Under the pieces are notes generated by a model. That model was given only the letters and a program-made list of their open reading frames with translations. It was not told where the DNA came from and ran no database searches. DNA of 55,202 nucleotides from Qipengyuania qiaonensis (GTDB lineage Bacteria; Pseudomonadota; Alphaproteobacteria; Sphingomonadales; Sphingomonadaceae): contig NZ_JAIGNO010000015.1 of NCBI RefSeq assembly GCF_019711515.1, forward strand, positions 1 to 55,202. The letters run 5' to 3'. This document shows positions 8,806 through 17,743 of the stretch, one piece after another (within the stretch, counting starts at the first letter, position 1; each line of letters opens with the position of its first letter). Position numbers and translations under genes: made by a program.

Positions 8806-9624
8806 TTGACCCCATTCCGCTTCTGGCTGCTCAAACACGAATATGGCTGGCACAATATCTCGACCTCGCTCGCCGAGGACGGGCTGTTGCGGATGGAGAA
8901 CGGGAAGGAGATTTACGAGCATCATCGCGCCTTTCACTCCCTGTGGCGCAAGGAAGGGCTCAACCCCGGTGCCTGGCCCGACGACGCGCCGGTCCCGCAT
9001 ATCGTGCTCGACGAGCCGGACTTTCATCCCGATTATTTCGAATGCCGCAGCTGGAGGATCGTCTCCGCGCGCATGGCCGAGGCGATGGCGCTCAAACCCG
9101 ACGATGCCGATCTCATTCCCGTGACCCTCACCGGCAATTGCGCGAAAGCCAAGGCGATGGGCTATCGCTGGCTGCGGATACGCACCTTCACCGATTTCCT
9201 CGATCTTGAGCGGACCGATTGCAGCTGGGAATGGGCCACATCGCGCAAGACCGGCAATCCCTATCGCAATGTGCATATTCGCGGCCATTTCTGCTTCCTG
9301 CCCGAAGCGGTCGCGCCCGCCGGTCTCTTCGAGGACGAGAGCGGCGCAAGCATCTTTGCCACCGACGCGCTGGCGCTGCGGGTGATCGAGGCGGGCTGCG
9401 TGGGCATGATCTTCGACCACCCGTTCTGGAAACTGTCCGCGCGCGTGCGGATCGTGCGCGGGCGCAACGGACCCGAGCGGCACATCTATAACGACACCTT
9501 CGCCCATTACACCTGCACCGAAATCGGCTGGGAAGACGCCGATGCCGGACCGGCCAGTCTCGACGATTACGAGCCCGAACGATGGGGCGAGGAAAGCAAC
9601 GGCCCCGTGCAGCGGGATTACTAG
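8806..9624 (+). CDS. Imm11/DUF1629-like immunity protein, copy 2
   Basis: A 272-residue tandem copy of the preceding gene, also with a TTG start and the same end (NGPVQRDY). Most differences from copy 1 fall in the first 165 residues, for example IYEHHRAFHSLWRKEGLN against IWDANLAFHSLWRQEGLN; the rest is almost unchanged. It may broaden or back up protection against the AHH toxin, or protect against a variant toxin carried by kin. It starts three bases after copy 1 stops, without a clear ribosome binding site, so it probably depends on translational reinitiation. Confidence 0.7.
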   Translation: MTPFRFWLLKHEYGWHNISTSLAEDGLLRMENGKEIYEHHRAFHSLWRKEGLNPGAWPDDAPVPHIVLDEPDFHPDYFECRSWRIVSARMAEAMALKPDDADLIPVTLTGNCAKAKAMGYRWLRIRTFTDFLDLERTDCSWEWATSRKTGNPYRNVHIRGHFCFLPEAVAPAGLFEDESGASIFATDALALRVIEAGCVGMIFDHPFWKLSARVRIVRGRNGPERHIYNDTFAHYTCTEIGWEDADAGPASLDDYEPERWGEESNGPVQRDY

Positions 9625-9627
9625 GCT

Positions 9628-9697
9628 TTGATCCCATTCCGTTTCTGGCTGCTGAAACGCGAATATGGCTGGGGCAACATCATCACCTCGATCGACG
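9628..9697 (+). pseudogene. Truncated third immunity copy
   Basis: Three bases after copy 2, a third TTG-initiated frame opens with IPFRFWLLKREYGWGNIITS, matching the first 20 or so residues of copies 1 and 2. Similarity stops at about 9697, where the sequence passes into the pyrH upstream region. This is the remnant of a third tandem immunity gene, or the broken right edge of the inserted cassette. Confidence 0.8.
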
Positions 9698-9826
9698 TTT
9701 GCGAATGTCCGCTAGCGATACCGCATGGAACCAGGGCCGCCGAGCATTCCGGCTTTCCCTTTGCGCCTCTGGCCCTTCGCGGCTAAGGAGCCGCAACCTC
9801 TTGCGCAATACGGATTCTCCGCCTCC

Positions 9827-10552
9827 ATGCCCTTATCGACGATGAAACGCGTCCTCCTGAAACTTTCGGGCGAAGTCCTGATGGGAGATCAGCAGTTCGG
9901 GATAGATCCCGCATTCGTCATGGAACTCGCAAAGGAAGTGAAGACGGCGCGGGAAACCGGGCTGGAAATCTGTCTGGTCATCGGCGGCGGCAATATCTTC
10001 CGCGGCATGGCCGGGGCGGCGCAGGGGATGGACCGGGCGCAGGCCGATTACATGGGTATGCTGGCCACGGTGATGAACGCGCTGGCGATGCAGAGCGCGC
10101 TGGAGCAGCTGGGCGTGCAGACCCGGGTGCAGAGCGCGGTGCAGATGGATCAGGTGTGCGAACCCGTCATCCGCCGCCGGGCCGAACGTCATCTCGAGAA
10201 GGGACGCATCGTGATCTTCGCCGCCGGTGTCGGCGCGCCCTATTTCACCACCGACAGCGGCGCGGCATTGCGCGCGGCGGAAATGAATTGCGATGCGCTG
10301 CTCAAGGGCACCAGCGTCGATGGGGTCTATGACAGCGATCCCAAGAAGAATGCGGATGCGAAACGTTTCGAAACCGTGACGTACGGCAAGGTCCTGGCCG
10401 ATGATCTGAAGGTCATGGATGCCAGTGCCGTTGCCCTGTGCCGCGACAACAATATCCCGATCGTCGTCTTCTCGATCCGCGAGAAGGGCAATCTCGCCCG
10501 CGTGCTGAGCGGCGAGGGCGTGCAGACGATCGTTACGAACGAGAAGAAGTAA
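9827..10552 (+). CDS. pyrH: UMP kinase
   Basis: Phosphorylates UMP to UDP for pyrimidine nucleotide synthesis. The 241-residue amino-acid-kinase fold shows [14 protein letters not shown] near the start, the GGGNIFRG nucleotide loop, [14 protein letters not shown], and [15 protein letters not shown] near residue 164. The family usually begins a few residues before KRVLLK; two in-frame ATGs (9827 and 9842) are possible and neither has a strong ribosome binding site. It heads the frr-uppS-cdsA-dxr series. The conserved neighbour tsf is displaced upstream by the toxin cassette. Confidence 0.97.
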   Translation: MPLSTMKRVLLKLSGEVLMGDQQFGIDPAFVMELAKEVKTARETGLEICLVIGGGNIFRGMAGAAQGMDRAQADYMGMLATVMNALAMQSALEQLGVQTRVQSAVQMDQVCEPVIRRRAERHLEKGRIVIFAAGVGAPYFTTDSGAALRAAEMNCDALLKGTSVDGVYDSDPKKNADAKRFETVTYGKVLADDLKVMDASAVALCRDNNIPIVVFSIREKGNLARVLSGEGVQTIVTNEKK

Positions 10553-10565
10553 AGAGGAAGCCGCC

Positions 10566-11123
10566 ATGGCCAAATACGACAAAGCCGACATCGAGCGCCG
10601 CATGAAAGGCGCCGTCGAAAGCCTCAGGAGCGACCTTGCGGGCCTGCGCACCGGGCGCGCCAATACCAGCCTGCTCGATCCGGTCGTGGTCGAGGTCTAT
10701 GGCTCGATGATGCCGCTGAACCAGGTCGCCACCGTCAGCGCGCCCGAGCCGCGCATGCTGAGCGTGCAGGTGTGGGACAAGGCCAATGTCACCGCGGTCG
10801 AAAAGGGTATCGCCAAGGCCAATCTCGGCCTCAATCCGATGATCGACGGGCAGAATGTGCGCCTGCCGATGCCCGATCTGACCGAGGAACGGCGCAAGGA
10901 GCTGGCCAAGCTGGCGGGCAATTATTCCGAGCAGGCCAAGATTGCCATCCGCAATGTGCGCCGCGACGGCATGGAAGCGCTGAAGGACGACGAGAAGAAA
11001 AAGGAAATCTCGGAAGACGAGCAGAAGCGCGGCGAAGACGAGGTCCAGAAGCTGACCGACAAATACGTGGCCGAATGCGATACGGCTGCCGCGCAGAAGG
11101 AAAAGGAAATCCTGACCCAGTGA
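10566..11123 (+). CDS. frr: Ribosome recycling factor
   Basis: Splits post-termination ribosomes together with EF-G. The 185-residue length is exactly typical. Signatures include [36 protein letters not shown], and the helical C-terminal part with [17 protein letters not shown] precedes the start. It lies 13 bases after pyrH in a conserved order. Confidence 0.99.
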   Translation: MAKYDKADIERRMKGAVESLRSDLAGLRTGRANTSLLDPVVVEVYGSMMPLNQVATVSAPEPRMLSVQVWDKANVTAVEKGIAKANLGLNPMIDGQNVRLPMPDLTEERRKELAKLAGNYSEQAKIAIRNVRRDGMEALKDDEKKKEISEDEQKRGEDEVQKLTDKYVAECDTAAAQKEKEILTQ

Positions 11124-11148
11124 AACGGGCGGGGCGCGGAGCGAAGGG

Positions 11149-11832
11149 ATGAGCGGGGAAGGGCAGCAGGCCCGACATGTGGCCATCATCATGGATGGTA
11201 ATGGACGTTGGGCGAAGCGCAAACACCTGCCGCGCGTCATGGGCCACCGCAAGGGCGTGGAAGCGGTGCGCGAACTGGTGCGCAGCCTCAAGGACACGAA
11301 TATCGAGTGTCTGACGCTCTATGCCTTCAGCAGCGAGAACTGGAAGCGGCCCGAAGAAGAGATCGACGATCTGATGAATTTGATGCGCAAGTTCATCAAA
11401 TCGGACTTGCCCGAATTCATCGCCAACGACGTAAAGCTGCATATTCTCGGCGATTGGCAATCGCTTGCGCCCGATATCGTGGAGATGCTCGAAGATGCTC
11501 TCGCCCAGACTGCCGGGGGCTCCCGCACGCTGGCGGTGGCGCTGAACTACGGCTCGCAGGCCGAGATTGCGCAAGCCGCGCGCGCTGCGGCGAGCGAAGG
11601 CGAGATCACGGCAGAGGCCATCGACCGCCACCTCTATAGCGCGCCGCTGCCGCCGCTCGACCTGCTGATCCGCACAAGCGGCGAGGTGCGCTTGTCGAAT
11701 TTTCTCTTGTGGCAGGCGGCTTACGCGGAGATGCTGTTCCTCGACGTGCTGTGGCCGGACTTCACTCCGGATCACCTGAAAAGCGCGCTGATGAAGTTCG
11801 GGGAACGGGAGAGACGCTTTGGCGGACGGTGA
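11149..11832 (+). CDS. uppS: Isoprenyl transferase (undecaprenyl diphosphate synthase)
   Basis: Builds the C55 lipid carrier for peptidoglycan from IPP and FPP. The 227-residue cis-prenyltransferase shows HVAIIMDGNGRWAKR (catalytic Asp near residue 17), LTLYAFSSENWKRP, and the C-terminal LLIRTSGEVRLSNFLLWQ with FLDVLWPDF. Its last 14 bases overlap cdsA, which implies coupled translation. Confidence 0.98.
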   Translation: MSGEGQQARHVAIIMDGNGRWAKRKHLPRVMGHRKGVEAVRELVRSLKDTNIECLTLYAFSSENWKRPEEEIDDLMNLMRKFIKSDLPEFIANDVKLHILGDWQSLAPDIVEMLEDALAQTAGGSRTLAVALNYGSQAEIAQAARAAASEGEITAEAIDRHLYSAPLPPLDLLIRTSGEVRLSNFLLWQAAYAEMLFLDVLWPDFTPDHLKSALMKFGERERRFGGR

Positions 11833-12514
11833 ATCGGTCGATCTTCCGCTCGCGATAAAGACATCGGACCTGCCGAAGCGTGCCGCATCGGCCCTGGTGA
11901 TGATCGCGGTCGCGGGAGCGGCGCTGTGGCTTGGCGGGTGGTGGTTCGACGCGTTCGTCATAGCGGTATCGGCGGTGTGCCTGGCCGAATTTCTCCGGCT
12001 GGTGTGGCGCGGCGCCAAATCGAGCGCCTGGCGCGCGGCGGGATCGGCTTTCGCCCTGCTCTATGTGGGGCTTGCGGCAATCACCCTCATGGCGTTGCCG
12101 GTTGCGGTCGTGCTCGGCGTGGTGGCGGTCGTGATCGCGACCGATACGGGCGCCTATTTCAGCGGCCGATCCATCGGTGGACCCAAGATCGCCCCACGGA
12201 TCAGCCCGTCCAAGACCTGGGCCGGGCTGTTCGGCGGGATGGTCGCGGCTGGACTGGTGTCCTTCGGCTTCTTCTATTCGAATGTCGGCGAGGGTGCGTT
12301 TTCGGTCATGGGCGCGGTGGCGCTGGTGATCGGGGCGGGCCTTGCAGTGCTGGCGCAGGCAGGGGACTTCTTCGAGAGCTGGCTGAAACGGCGCGCGCAC
12401 ATGAAGGACAGTTCGGACCTCATTCCCGGCCATGGCGGCATATTCGACCGCGCCGACGGCATCCTGCCGGTGGCGATCACTGCCGGCCTTTTGTGGACGC
12501 AGGTGCATCTGTGA
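11819..12514 (+). CDS. cdsA: Phosphatidate cytidylyltransferase
   Basis: Makes CDP-diacylglycerol, the common precursor used by PssA and PgsA, both encoded in this window. The 231-residue membrane protein carries the CdsA signature in its last third: SPSKTWAG followed by DFFESWLKRRAHMKDSSDLI and PGHGGIFDRADG. The start is a TTG inside uppS; a later start would cut into the conserved first membrane segment. The stop overlaps the GTG start of dxr. Confidence 0.96.
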   Translation: MADGESVDLPLAIKTSDLPKRAASALVMIAVAGAALWLGGWWFDAFVIAVSAVCLAEFLRLVWRGAKSSAWRAAGSAFALLYVGLAAITLMALPVAVVLGVVAVVIATDTGAYFSGRSIGGPKIAPRISPSKTWAGLFGGMVAAGLVSFGFFYSNVGEGAFSVMGAVALVIGAGLAVLAQAGDFFESWLKRRAHMKDSSDLIPGHGGIFDRADGILPVAITAGLLWTQVHL

Positions 12515-13671
12515 CAAGGCGCTCGATTTCCATTCTCGGCGCGACGGGGTCGGTAGGAGAGCAGACGCTCGATCTCATTCGTCGCAATGCGGAGGAATGG
12601 CAGGTCGAGGCGCTGACTGCCAACACGAATGTCGCCGGCCTGGCCGAGGCAGCGCGCGAATTCCGCGCGAAAGTCGCGGTGGTCGCCGATGAAGGCCGGC
12701 TCGGCGATCTGCGCGATGCGTTGGCCGGAAGCGGGATCGAAGCGGCGGCCGGCCGCGCGGCGCTGTGCGAGGCCGCGGCGCGCCCGGTGGATCTTACTGT
12801 TGCGGCCATCGTCGGTTGCGCAGGGCTCGGGCCGGTCATGGCGGCGATCGAGCAGGGCGGCACGATCGCGCTCGCCAACAAGGAAGCGCTGGTCTCCGCA
12901 GGGGAAATCCTCAAGGCCGCAGTCGGGAGGCATGGCGCCACGCTGCTGCCGACGGATTCGGAGCACAATGCGATTTTCCAATGCCTTGCGGGCAACCGGA
13001 TCGAGGACGTGCGGCGTGTGATCCTCACCGCCAGCGGGGGGCCGTTCCGGACGTTCGGCGCCGATCGGCTCGCGAACGTGACGCGCGAACAGGCATTGAA
13101 GCACCCCAACTGGGCCATGGGCGCGAAGATCACGATCGATTCCGCAACGATGTTCAACAAGGGCCTCGAACTGATCGAGGCCCATCACCTGTTCCCGGTC
13201 GGGCTCGAGAATATCGAGATCGTGGTTCATCCACAGAGCATCATCCATTCGATGGTCGAGTATCGCGATGGGTCGATCCTCGCGCAGCTCGGCCCGTCCG
13301 ACATGCGGGTGCCGATTGCCTCCTGCCTCGCCTGGCCGCAGCGCATGGACACTCCGATGGCGCCGCTCGACCTGCCCGCCATCGGGCAACTGACCTTCGA
13401 AGCGCCGAACGAAACGGTGTTCCCGGCAACCCGCATCTGCCGCGAGGCCATCGCCGAGGGCGGGGCGGCCCCGGCAGTGCTCAATGCCGCGAACGAGATC
13501 GCCGTCGAAGCCTTCCTGGCGCGTAAGATTGCGTTCAGCACTATTGCGGTATCGGTCGAACGTGTTCTCAACCAAGGTGAATTGCCCGATGCGCCGCGGA
13601 CCCTCGAAGAGGTCCTGCGCGTTGACGAAGATGCACGAAACCGTGCCACCCGGATGCTGGAGCTAGTCTGA
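12511..13671 (+). CDS. dxr: 1-deoxy-D-xylulose 5-phosphate reductoisomerase
   Basis: The committed enzyme of the MEP isoprenoid pathway, converting DXP to MEP with NADPH. The 386-residue protein starts at GTG in GTGA, with the NADPH-binding ILGATGSVGEQTLD at residues 7-20. ALANKEALVSAGE, LLPTDSEHNAIFQ and LTASGGPFRTF are the metal and substrate-binding segments, and MGAKITIDSATMFNKGLE is diagnostic. Longer upstream in-frame starts exist but would run antiparallel to family length. It supplies precursors for the UppS product made by its neighbour. Confidence 0.98.
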   Translation: MTRRSISILGATGSVGEQTLDLIRRNAEEWQVEALTANTNVAGLAEAAREFRAKVAVVADEGRLGDLRDALAGSGIEAAAGRAALCEAAARPVDLTVAAIVGCAGLGPVMAAIEQGGTIALANKEALVSAGEILKAAVGRHGATLLPTDSEHNAIFQCLAGNRIEDVRRVILTASGGPFRTFGADRLANVTREQALKHPNWAMGAKITIDSATMFNKGLELIEAHHLFPVGLENIEIVVHPQSIIHSMVEYRDGSILAQLGPSDMRVPIASCLAWPQRMDTPMAPLDLPAIGQLTFEAPNETVFPATRICREAIAEGGAAPAVLNAANEIAVEAFLARKIAFSTIAVSVERVLNQGELPDAPRTLEEVLRVDEDARNRATRMLELV

Positions 13672-13674
13672 CCC

Positions 13675-14817
13675 GTGGAATTGAACCTGCCGCTTTGGCT
13701 TTATTACGTGATCGGCTTCCCGCTGCTGCTGGGGCCGCTGGTGACGATTCACGAACTCGGCCACTATCTGGTCGGCCGCTGGTTCGGCGTTCACGCGGAA
13801 GCTTTCTCGGTCGGTTTCGGCAAGGAAATCTGGGGCTTTACCGATCGGCGTGGCACGCGATGGAAACTGAGCGCCCTGCCACTGGGCGGCTATGTCCAGT
13901 TCAAGGGCGACATGAACCCGGCCAGCATTCCCGATCCGGAGGCGGTGATCAATGCGACGGATGACGAGCGGGCGGGAAGCTTTCATCACGCCGCGCTGTG
14001 GAAGCGTGCCCTGATCGTGTTCGCCGGTCCGGCCACCAATATCCTGCTGACTCTGGCGATCTTCGCCAGCTTCTTCGCTTTCTACGGCAAGCCCGTGCCC
14101 GCCGATGCGGAGCAGCAACTGGCCGTGGCCGAGTTCGCCGAAATCTCGCCTGCGCGCGCCGCGGGGATCGAGATCGGCGACCGGATCGTCGCGGTCGAGG
14201 GCGAGCGGATGACGGATTTCCGCGACGTGCAGGACGCGATCATGCTCTATCCCGGACGCACGCTCGACATCACCGTGGAGCGGGACGGGGCGGAGCAGAT
14301 ATTCGCCGTTCCGGTCCGCAGCGTCGAAATGGAGGATCGTTTCGGCAACATGTCGAAGATCGGCCTTATCGGTATCGCTTCGGGCGCGTCGGCCTTTGAG
14401 TTCGAGCCGCAGGGAGTGGTCGCCTCGCTCGGTCTGGCGGTCGATCATTCGATCGGCATCGTCGACATGATGATCACCGGAATCGGACAGATATTCACCG
14501 GTGAACGTTCGGTCCAGGAGCTGGGCGGACCGGTCAAGATCGCCAAGTTCTCGGGCGAGCAGCTGAGCCTCGGCGGTATGGCCTTCATCAATTTCGTCGC
14601 GCTTATTTCGCTTAACTTGGCATTCATCAACCTCCTGCCAATCCCGGCGCTCGACGGCGGGCACCTGGCTTTCTATGCGGCAGAAGCAGTCCGCCGGAAG
14701 CCGGTCGGTCCCCGTGGAACGGAAGTGGCGTATCGCGCCGGCATGGCCCTTGTGTTGATGCTGATGGTGTTCGTCACGATCAACGATCTGGTGCACCTCC
14801 CGATATTCGGGAATTAG
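13675..14817 (+). CDS. rseP: Site-2 intramembrane metalloprotease
   Basis: A 380-residue polytopic zinc protease of the RseP/YaeL family. The zinc motif HELGH is at residues 26-30 in the first membrane segment, one PDZ domain spans roughly 115-200 (ARAAGIEIGDRIVAVEG), and the second catalytic element LLPIPALDGGHL is near the C-terminus. Family members cleave anti-sigma factors in the envelope stress response. A GTG start lies three bases after the dxr stop. The order before bamA is conserved in proteobacteria. Confidence 0.97.
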   Translation: MELNLPLWLYYVIGFPLLLGPLVTIHELGHYLVGRWFGVHAEAFSVGFGKEIWGFTDRRGTRWKLSALPLGGYVQFKGDMNPASIPDPEAVINATDDERAGSFHHAALWKRALIVFAGPATNILLTLAIFASFFAFYGKPVPADAEQQLAVAEFAEISPARAAGIEIGDRIVAVEGERMTDFRDVQDAIMLYPGRTLDITVERDGAEQIFAVPVRSVEMEDRFGNMSKIGLIGIASGASAFEFEPQGVVASLGLAVDHSIGIVDMMITGIGQIFTGERSVQELGGPVKIAKFSGEQLSLGGMAFINFVALISLNLAFINLLPIPALDGGHLAFYAAEAVRRKPVGPRGTEVAYRAGMALVLMLMVFVTINDLVHLPIFGN

Positions 14818-14989
14818 CCGGGGAAAGGGAGCGGGATACCGGCAATTCACCGCAGCAAAGCTTGATTGGCGAAGGCGCTTGGGGCAGGGGACGGCGAGGT
14901 CGCCCCGCACAATGCGGCCCGATGCCGGATCGGGGTCTGCTCCAGCCGGGTCTGCTGTAAGTGTAACGAGGACGGGAATCTCCTTGTCG

Positions 14990-17743
14990 ATGAGTAAATT
15001 TGTTTCTGCCGCCACGCGACGCAAGAACCCCGCCGCGCGGCTGGCGATCGGTCTGTTGACCGGAACCATGCTTGCCGGGATGCCCGCCGCGGCCTTCGCC
15101 CAGGACGAAGAGGCCGAAACGCCGGCGCCTGCACCCGCTCCGGCGGCGCCGCAGAGCGGCGAGACGTCGGCCCCTGCTGCTGCCCCGGCAGCGCAGCAGC
15201 AGGTGGTTCAGACGATTGCGGTGAGCGGCGCGCAGCGTCTGGAGCCCAATACGATCCTGTCGTATATCAAGCTGCGCCCGGGCGATGTGTGGACGCAGGC
15301 CGCGGGCGACCAGGTGCTGAAGGATCTTTACGCCACCGAACTGTTCTCCAATGCCAATGTGGTGAACACCAATGGCAATGTGGTGATCACCGTGGTCGAG
15401 AACCCGGTCATCAACCGGATCATCCTGGAGGGCAACAAGCGGATCAAGAACGACAAGATCCTGCCCGAGATCAAGCTGTCGCCGCGGCAGATATTCACCC
15501 GCTCCAAGGTTCGTGCCGACGTTGCCCGCATCATCGAGCTCTACAAGCGCCAGGGCCGCTTCGCCGCGACGGTCGAGCCGAAGATGGTCGAGCTGTCGCA
15601 GAACCGCGTGGACATTGTCTTCGAGATCAACGAAGGGCCTAAGTCGAAGGTTCGTCAGATCAACATCATCGGCAACGAGGCCTTCTCCGATGGCGAGCTG
15701 CGCGGCGAGATGGTCACGAAGCAGGCGCGTCTGACGAGTTTCCTGAGTTCGAACACGAGTTACGACCCCGATCGTCTGGCCTTCGACCAGCAGAAGCTGC
15801 GGCAATTCTACCTGACCGAGGGTTATGCCGATTTCCGGGTGGTTTCGGCGGTGGCCGAGCTGACGCCCGACAAGCGCGACTTCATCATCACCTATGTCGT
15901 CGAGGAGGGCGAGCGCTACAAGTTCGGCGATGTCGGCGTTGAATCGCGCATCCGCGATTTCGACAACGATGCGATGACCGCCCGCCTGCCGATGCAGAGC
16001 GGAGACTGGTACGATGCCAAGCTGGTCGAGGACACGGTCGAGCAGTTGAGCGAACTGGCCGGTACGTTCGGCTATGCCTTCGCCGATGTCGCTCCCGAAT
16101 TCCGGCGCAATCCCGAAACGCTGACGATGAATGTCAGCTTCGTGCTGCGCGAGGCACCGCGCGTCTATGTCGAGCGGATCGACGTCAACGGCAATACGCT
16201 CACGCAGGACAAGGTCGTCCGCCGCGAATTCCGGCTTGCCGAGGGGGATGCGTTCAACTCGCTCTCGGTCGCGCGTTCGACCGCGCGCATCAATTCGCTG
16301 GGCTATTTCCAGGAAAACTTCGAGATCAATCAGGTCGAAGGCAGCGCGCCGGACCGGATCGTGCTCGAAGCCAATGTCGAAGAACAGGCGACCGGCGAAT
16401 TGCAGCTCTCGGCCGGTTTCTCGAGTATCGAGAACTTCATTCTCGCCGGTTCGATCCGCCAGCGCAACTTCCGCGGACGCGGACAGACAGTCGGCCTTAG
16501 TCTGAACTATTCGCGCTATTCGAGATCGGCGCAGGTGAGCTTTACCGAACCCTATGTGTTCGACCGCAACATTTCGGCCGGCGTCGATATCTATCGCCGC
16601 GATATCAACAGCTTCAACTTCCGCAATAACGAGCGGAACACGACCTTCAAGCAGGCGCAGACCGGTATTTCGCTGCGAGCTGGCGTGCCGCTGACCGAGT
16701 ACCTGTCTGCCGTCGGCAGCTACACTTTCAATTACGACGACGTATCGCTCGACGAAGGGCTGTATTTCTCGGATCGCGACGGCGACGGAGTTGCGACCTG
16801 CGATCCGCTCCTTGCCAGCCGTTATCTGTGCGAGGCGATCGGGAAGCGGACCAGTTCCATCCTGGGGCTGACGTTGAACTACAATACGCTCGACAGTCGT
16901 CTGCGACCCACTCGCGGCGAGACGGTGAGCTGGACGACGGAATTCGCAGGCCTCGGCGGCGATGCGAAGTATTTCCGCTCGCGAGCAAAGGCTGCCAAAT
17001 ACTGGCCCGTTGGCGGCGGCTTCATTTTCTCGGTTGCCGGTGAAGGCGGCTGGATCCGGAGCCTGGAGAACAATGCCATCGCCGGGCAGGACGATGTTCG
17101 ACTGACCGACCGCTTCTTCCTCGGCGAACCGCAGATGCGCGGTTTCGACATTCGTGGGGTGGGCCCGCGGATCGTGCGCCTGCAATATGTCGATGACGAT
17201 GGGGATGCGACGACACCCCTCGTGCCGCAGACGATCGAGGAGGCTCTTGCCGGCGATCAGCGCGTGGATGACGCGCTGGGCGGGAAAGCCTATTATCTCG
17301 GCCGGGCGGAACTCGAGATCCCGCTCGGTAGCGGCGCGCGCGAAATGGGCCTGCGTCCGTCGATCTTCCTCGACGTCGGTTCGTTGTTCAGCGTGACGCG
17401 TCCGATATTGCAGGACTATCCCGATGGCCTCCAGGCCTCGGACGCCGATGGCAATCTGCTGTATGTTCAGTCCGGGGTGGATGCCAGTGGCAACCCGACC
17501 ACCGCTCTCGTTACCGACCCGGTTGCGCCCGACGGTACGGTCAACCCGCCGAGCATTATTCCGGGGACTTTCTTCCAGGAGGTCTTCCTCGGCGACAGCC
17601 CGTCTCCACGTATTTCGGTGGGTGTGGGCGTCAACTGGAACTCGCCATTCGGTCCGTTTAGGATCGATATATCGCACGTGCTCAAGAAGCAGGTTGGAGA
17701 CGACACCAAGGTTTTCTCCTTCAACGTAGGAACGCAATTCTGA
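14990..17743 (+). CDS. bamA: Outer membrane protein assembly factor BamA
   Basis: The Omp85-family core of the BAM complex, inserting beta-barrels into the outer membrane. The 917-residue protein starts at 14990 so that it opens with a signal peptide (RLAIGLLTGTMLAGMPAAAF-AQ). An Ala/Pro/Gln-rich linker of about 35 residues follows, then five POTRA repeats, starting at VVQTIAVSGAQRLEP, and the C-terminal barrel. The protein ends in FSFNVGTQF with a terminal Phe as in canonical barrels. VGGGF and RGFDIRGVGPR mark the conserved barrel loop region. The stop shares a base with the skp start. Confidence 0.98.
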   Translation: MSKFVSAATRRKNPAARLAIGLLTGTMLAGMPAAAFAQDEEAETPAPAPAPAAPQSGETSAPAAAPAAQQQVVQTIAVSGAQRLEPNTILSYIKLRPGDVWTQAAGDQVLKDLYATELFSNANVVNTNGNVVITVVENPVINRIILEGNKRIKNDKILPEIKLSPRQIFTRSKVRADVARIIELYKRQGRFAATVEPKMVELSQNRVDIVFEINEGPKSKVRQINIIGNEAFSDGELRGEMVTKQARLTSFLSSNTSYDPDRLAFDQQKLRQFYLTEGYADFRVVSAVAELTPDKRDFIITYVVEEGERYKFGDVGVESRIRDFDNDAMTARLPMQSGDWYDAKLVEDTVEQLSELAGTFGYAFADVAPEFRRNPETLTMNVSFVLREAPRVYVERIDVNGNTLTQDKVVRREFRLAEGDAFNSLSVARSTARINSLGYFQENFEINQVEGSAPDRIVLEANVEEQATGELQLSAGFSSIENFILAGSIRQRNFRGRGQTVGLSLNYSRYSRSAQVSFTEPYVFDRNISAGVDIYRRDINSFNFRNNERNTTFKQAQTGISLRAGVPLTEYLSAVGSYTFNYDDVSLDEGLYFSDRDGDGVATCDPLLASRYLCEAIGKRTSSILGLTLNYNTLDSRLRPTRGETVSWTTEFAGLGGDAKYFRSRAKAAKYWPVGGGFIFSVAGEGGWIRSLENNAIAGQDDVRLTDRFFLGEPQMRGFDIRGVGPRIVRLQYVDDDGDATTPLVPQTIEEALAGDQRVDDALGGKAYYLGRAELEIPLGSGAREMGLRPSIFLDVGSLFSVTRPILQDYPDGLQASDADGNLLYVQSGVDASGNPTTALVTDPVAPDGTVNPPSIIPGTFFQEVFLGDSPSPRISVGVGVNWNSPFGPFRIDISHVLKKQVGDDTKVFSFNVGTQF

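Noticed and set aside
11926..12510. Long N-terminal extension of dxr
   Set aside because: The extension is the out-of-frame translation of cdsA; Dxr family length and the GTGA overlap support the start at 12511.
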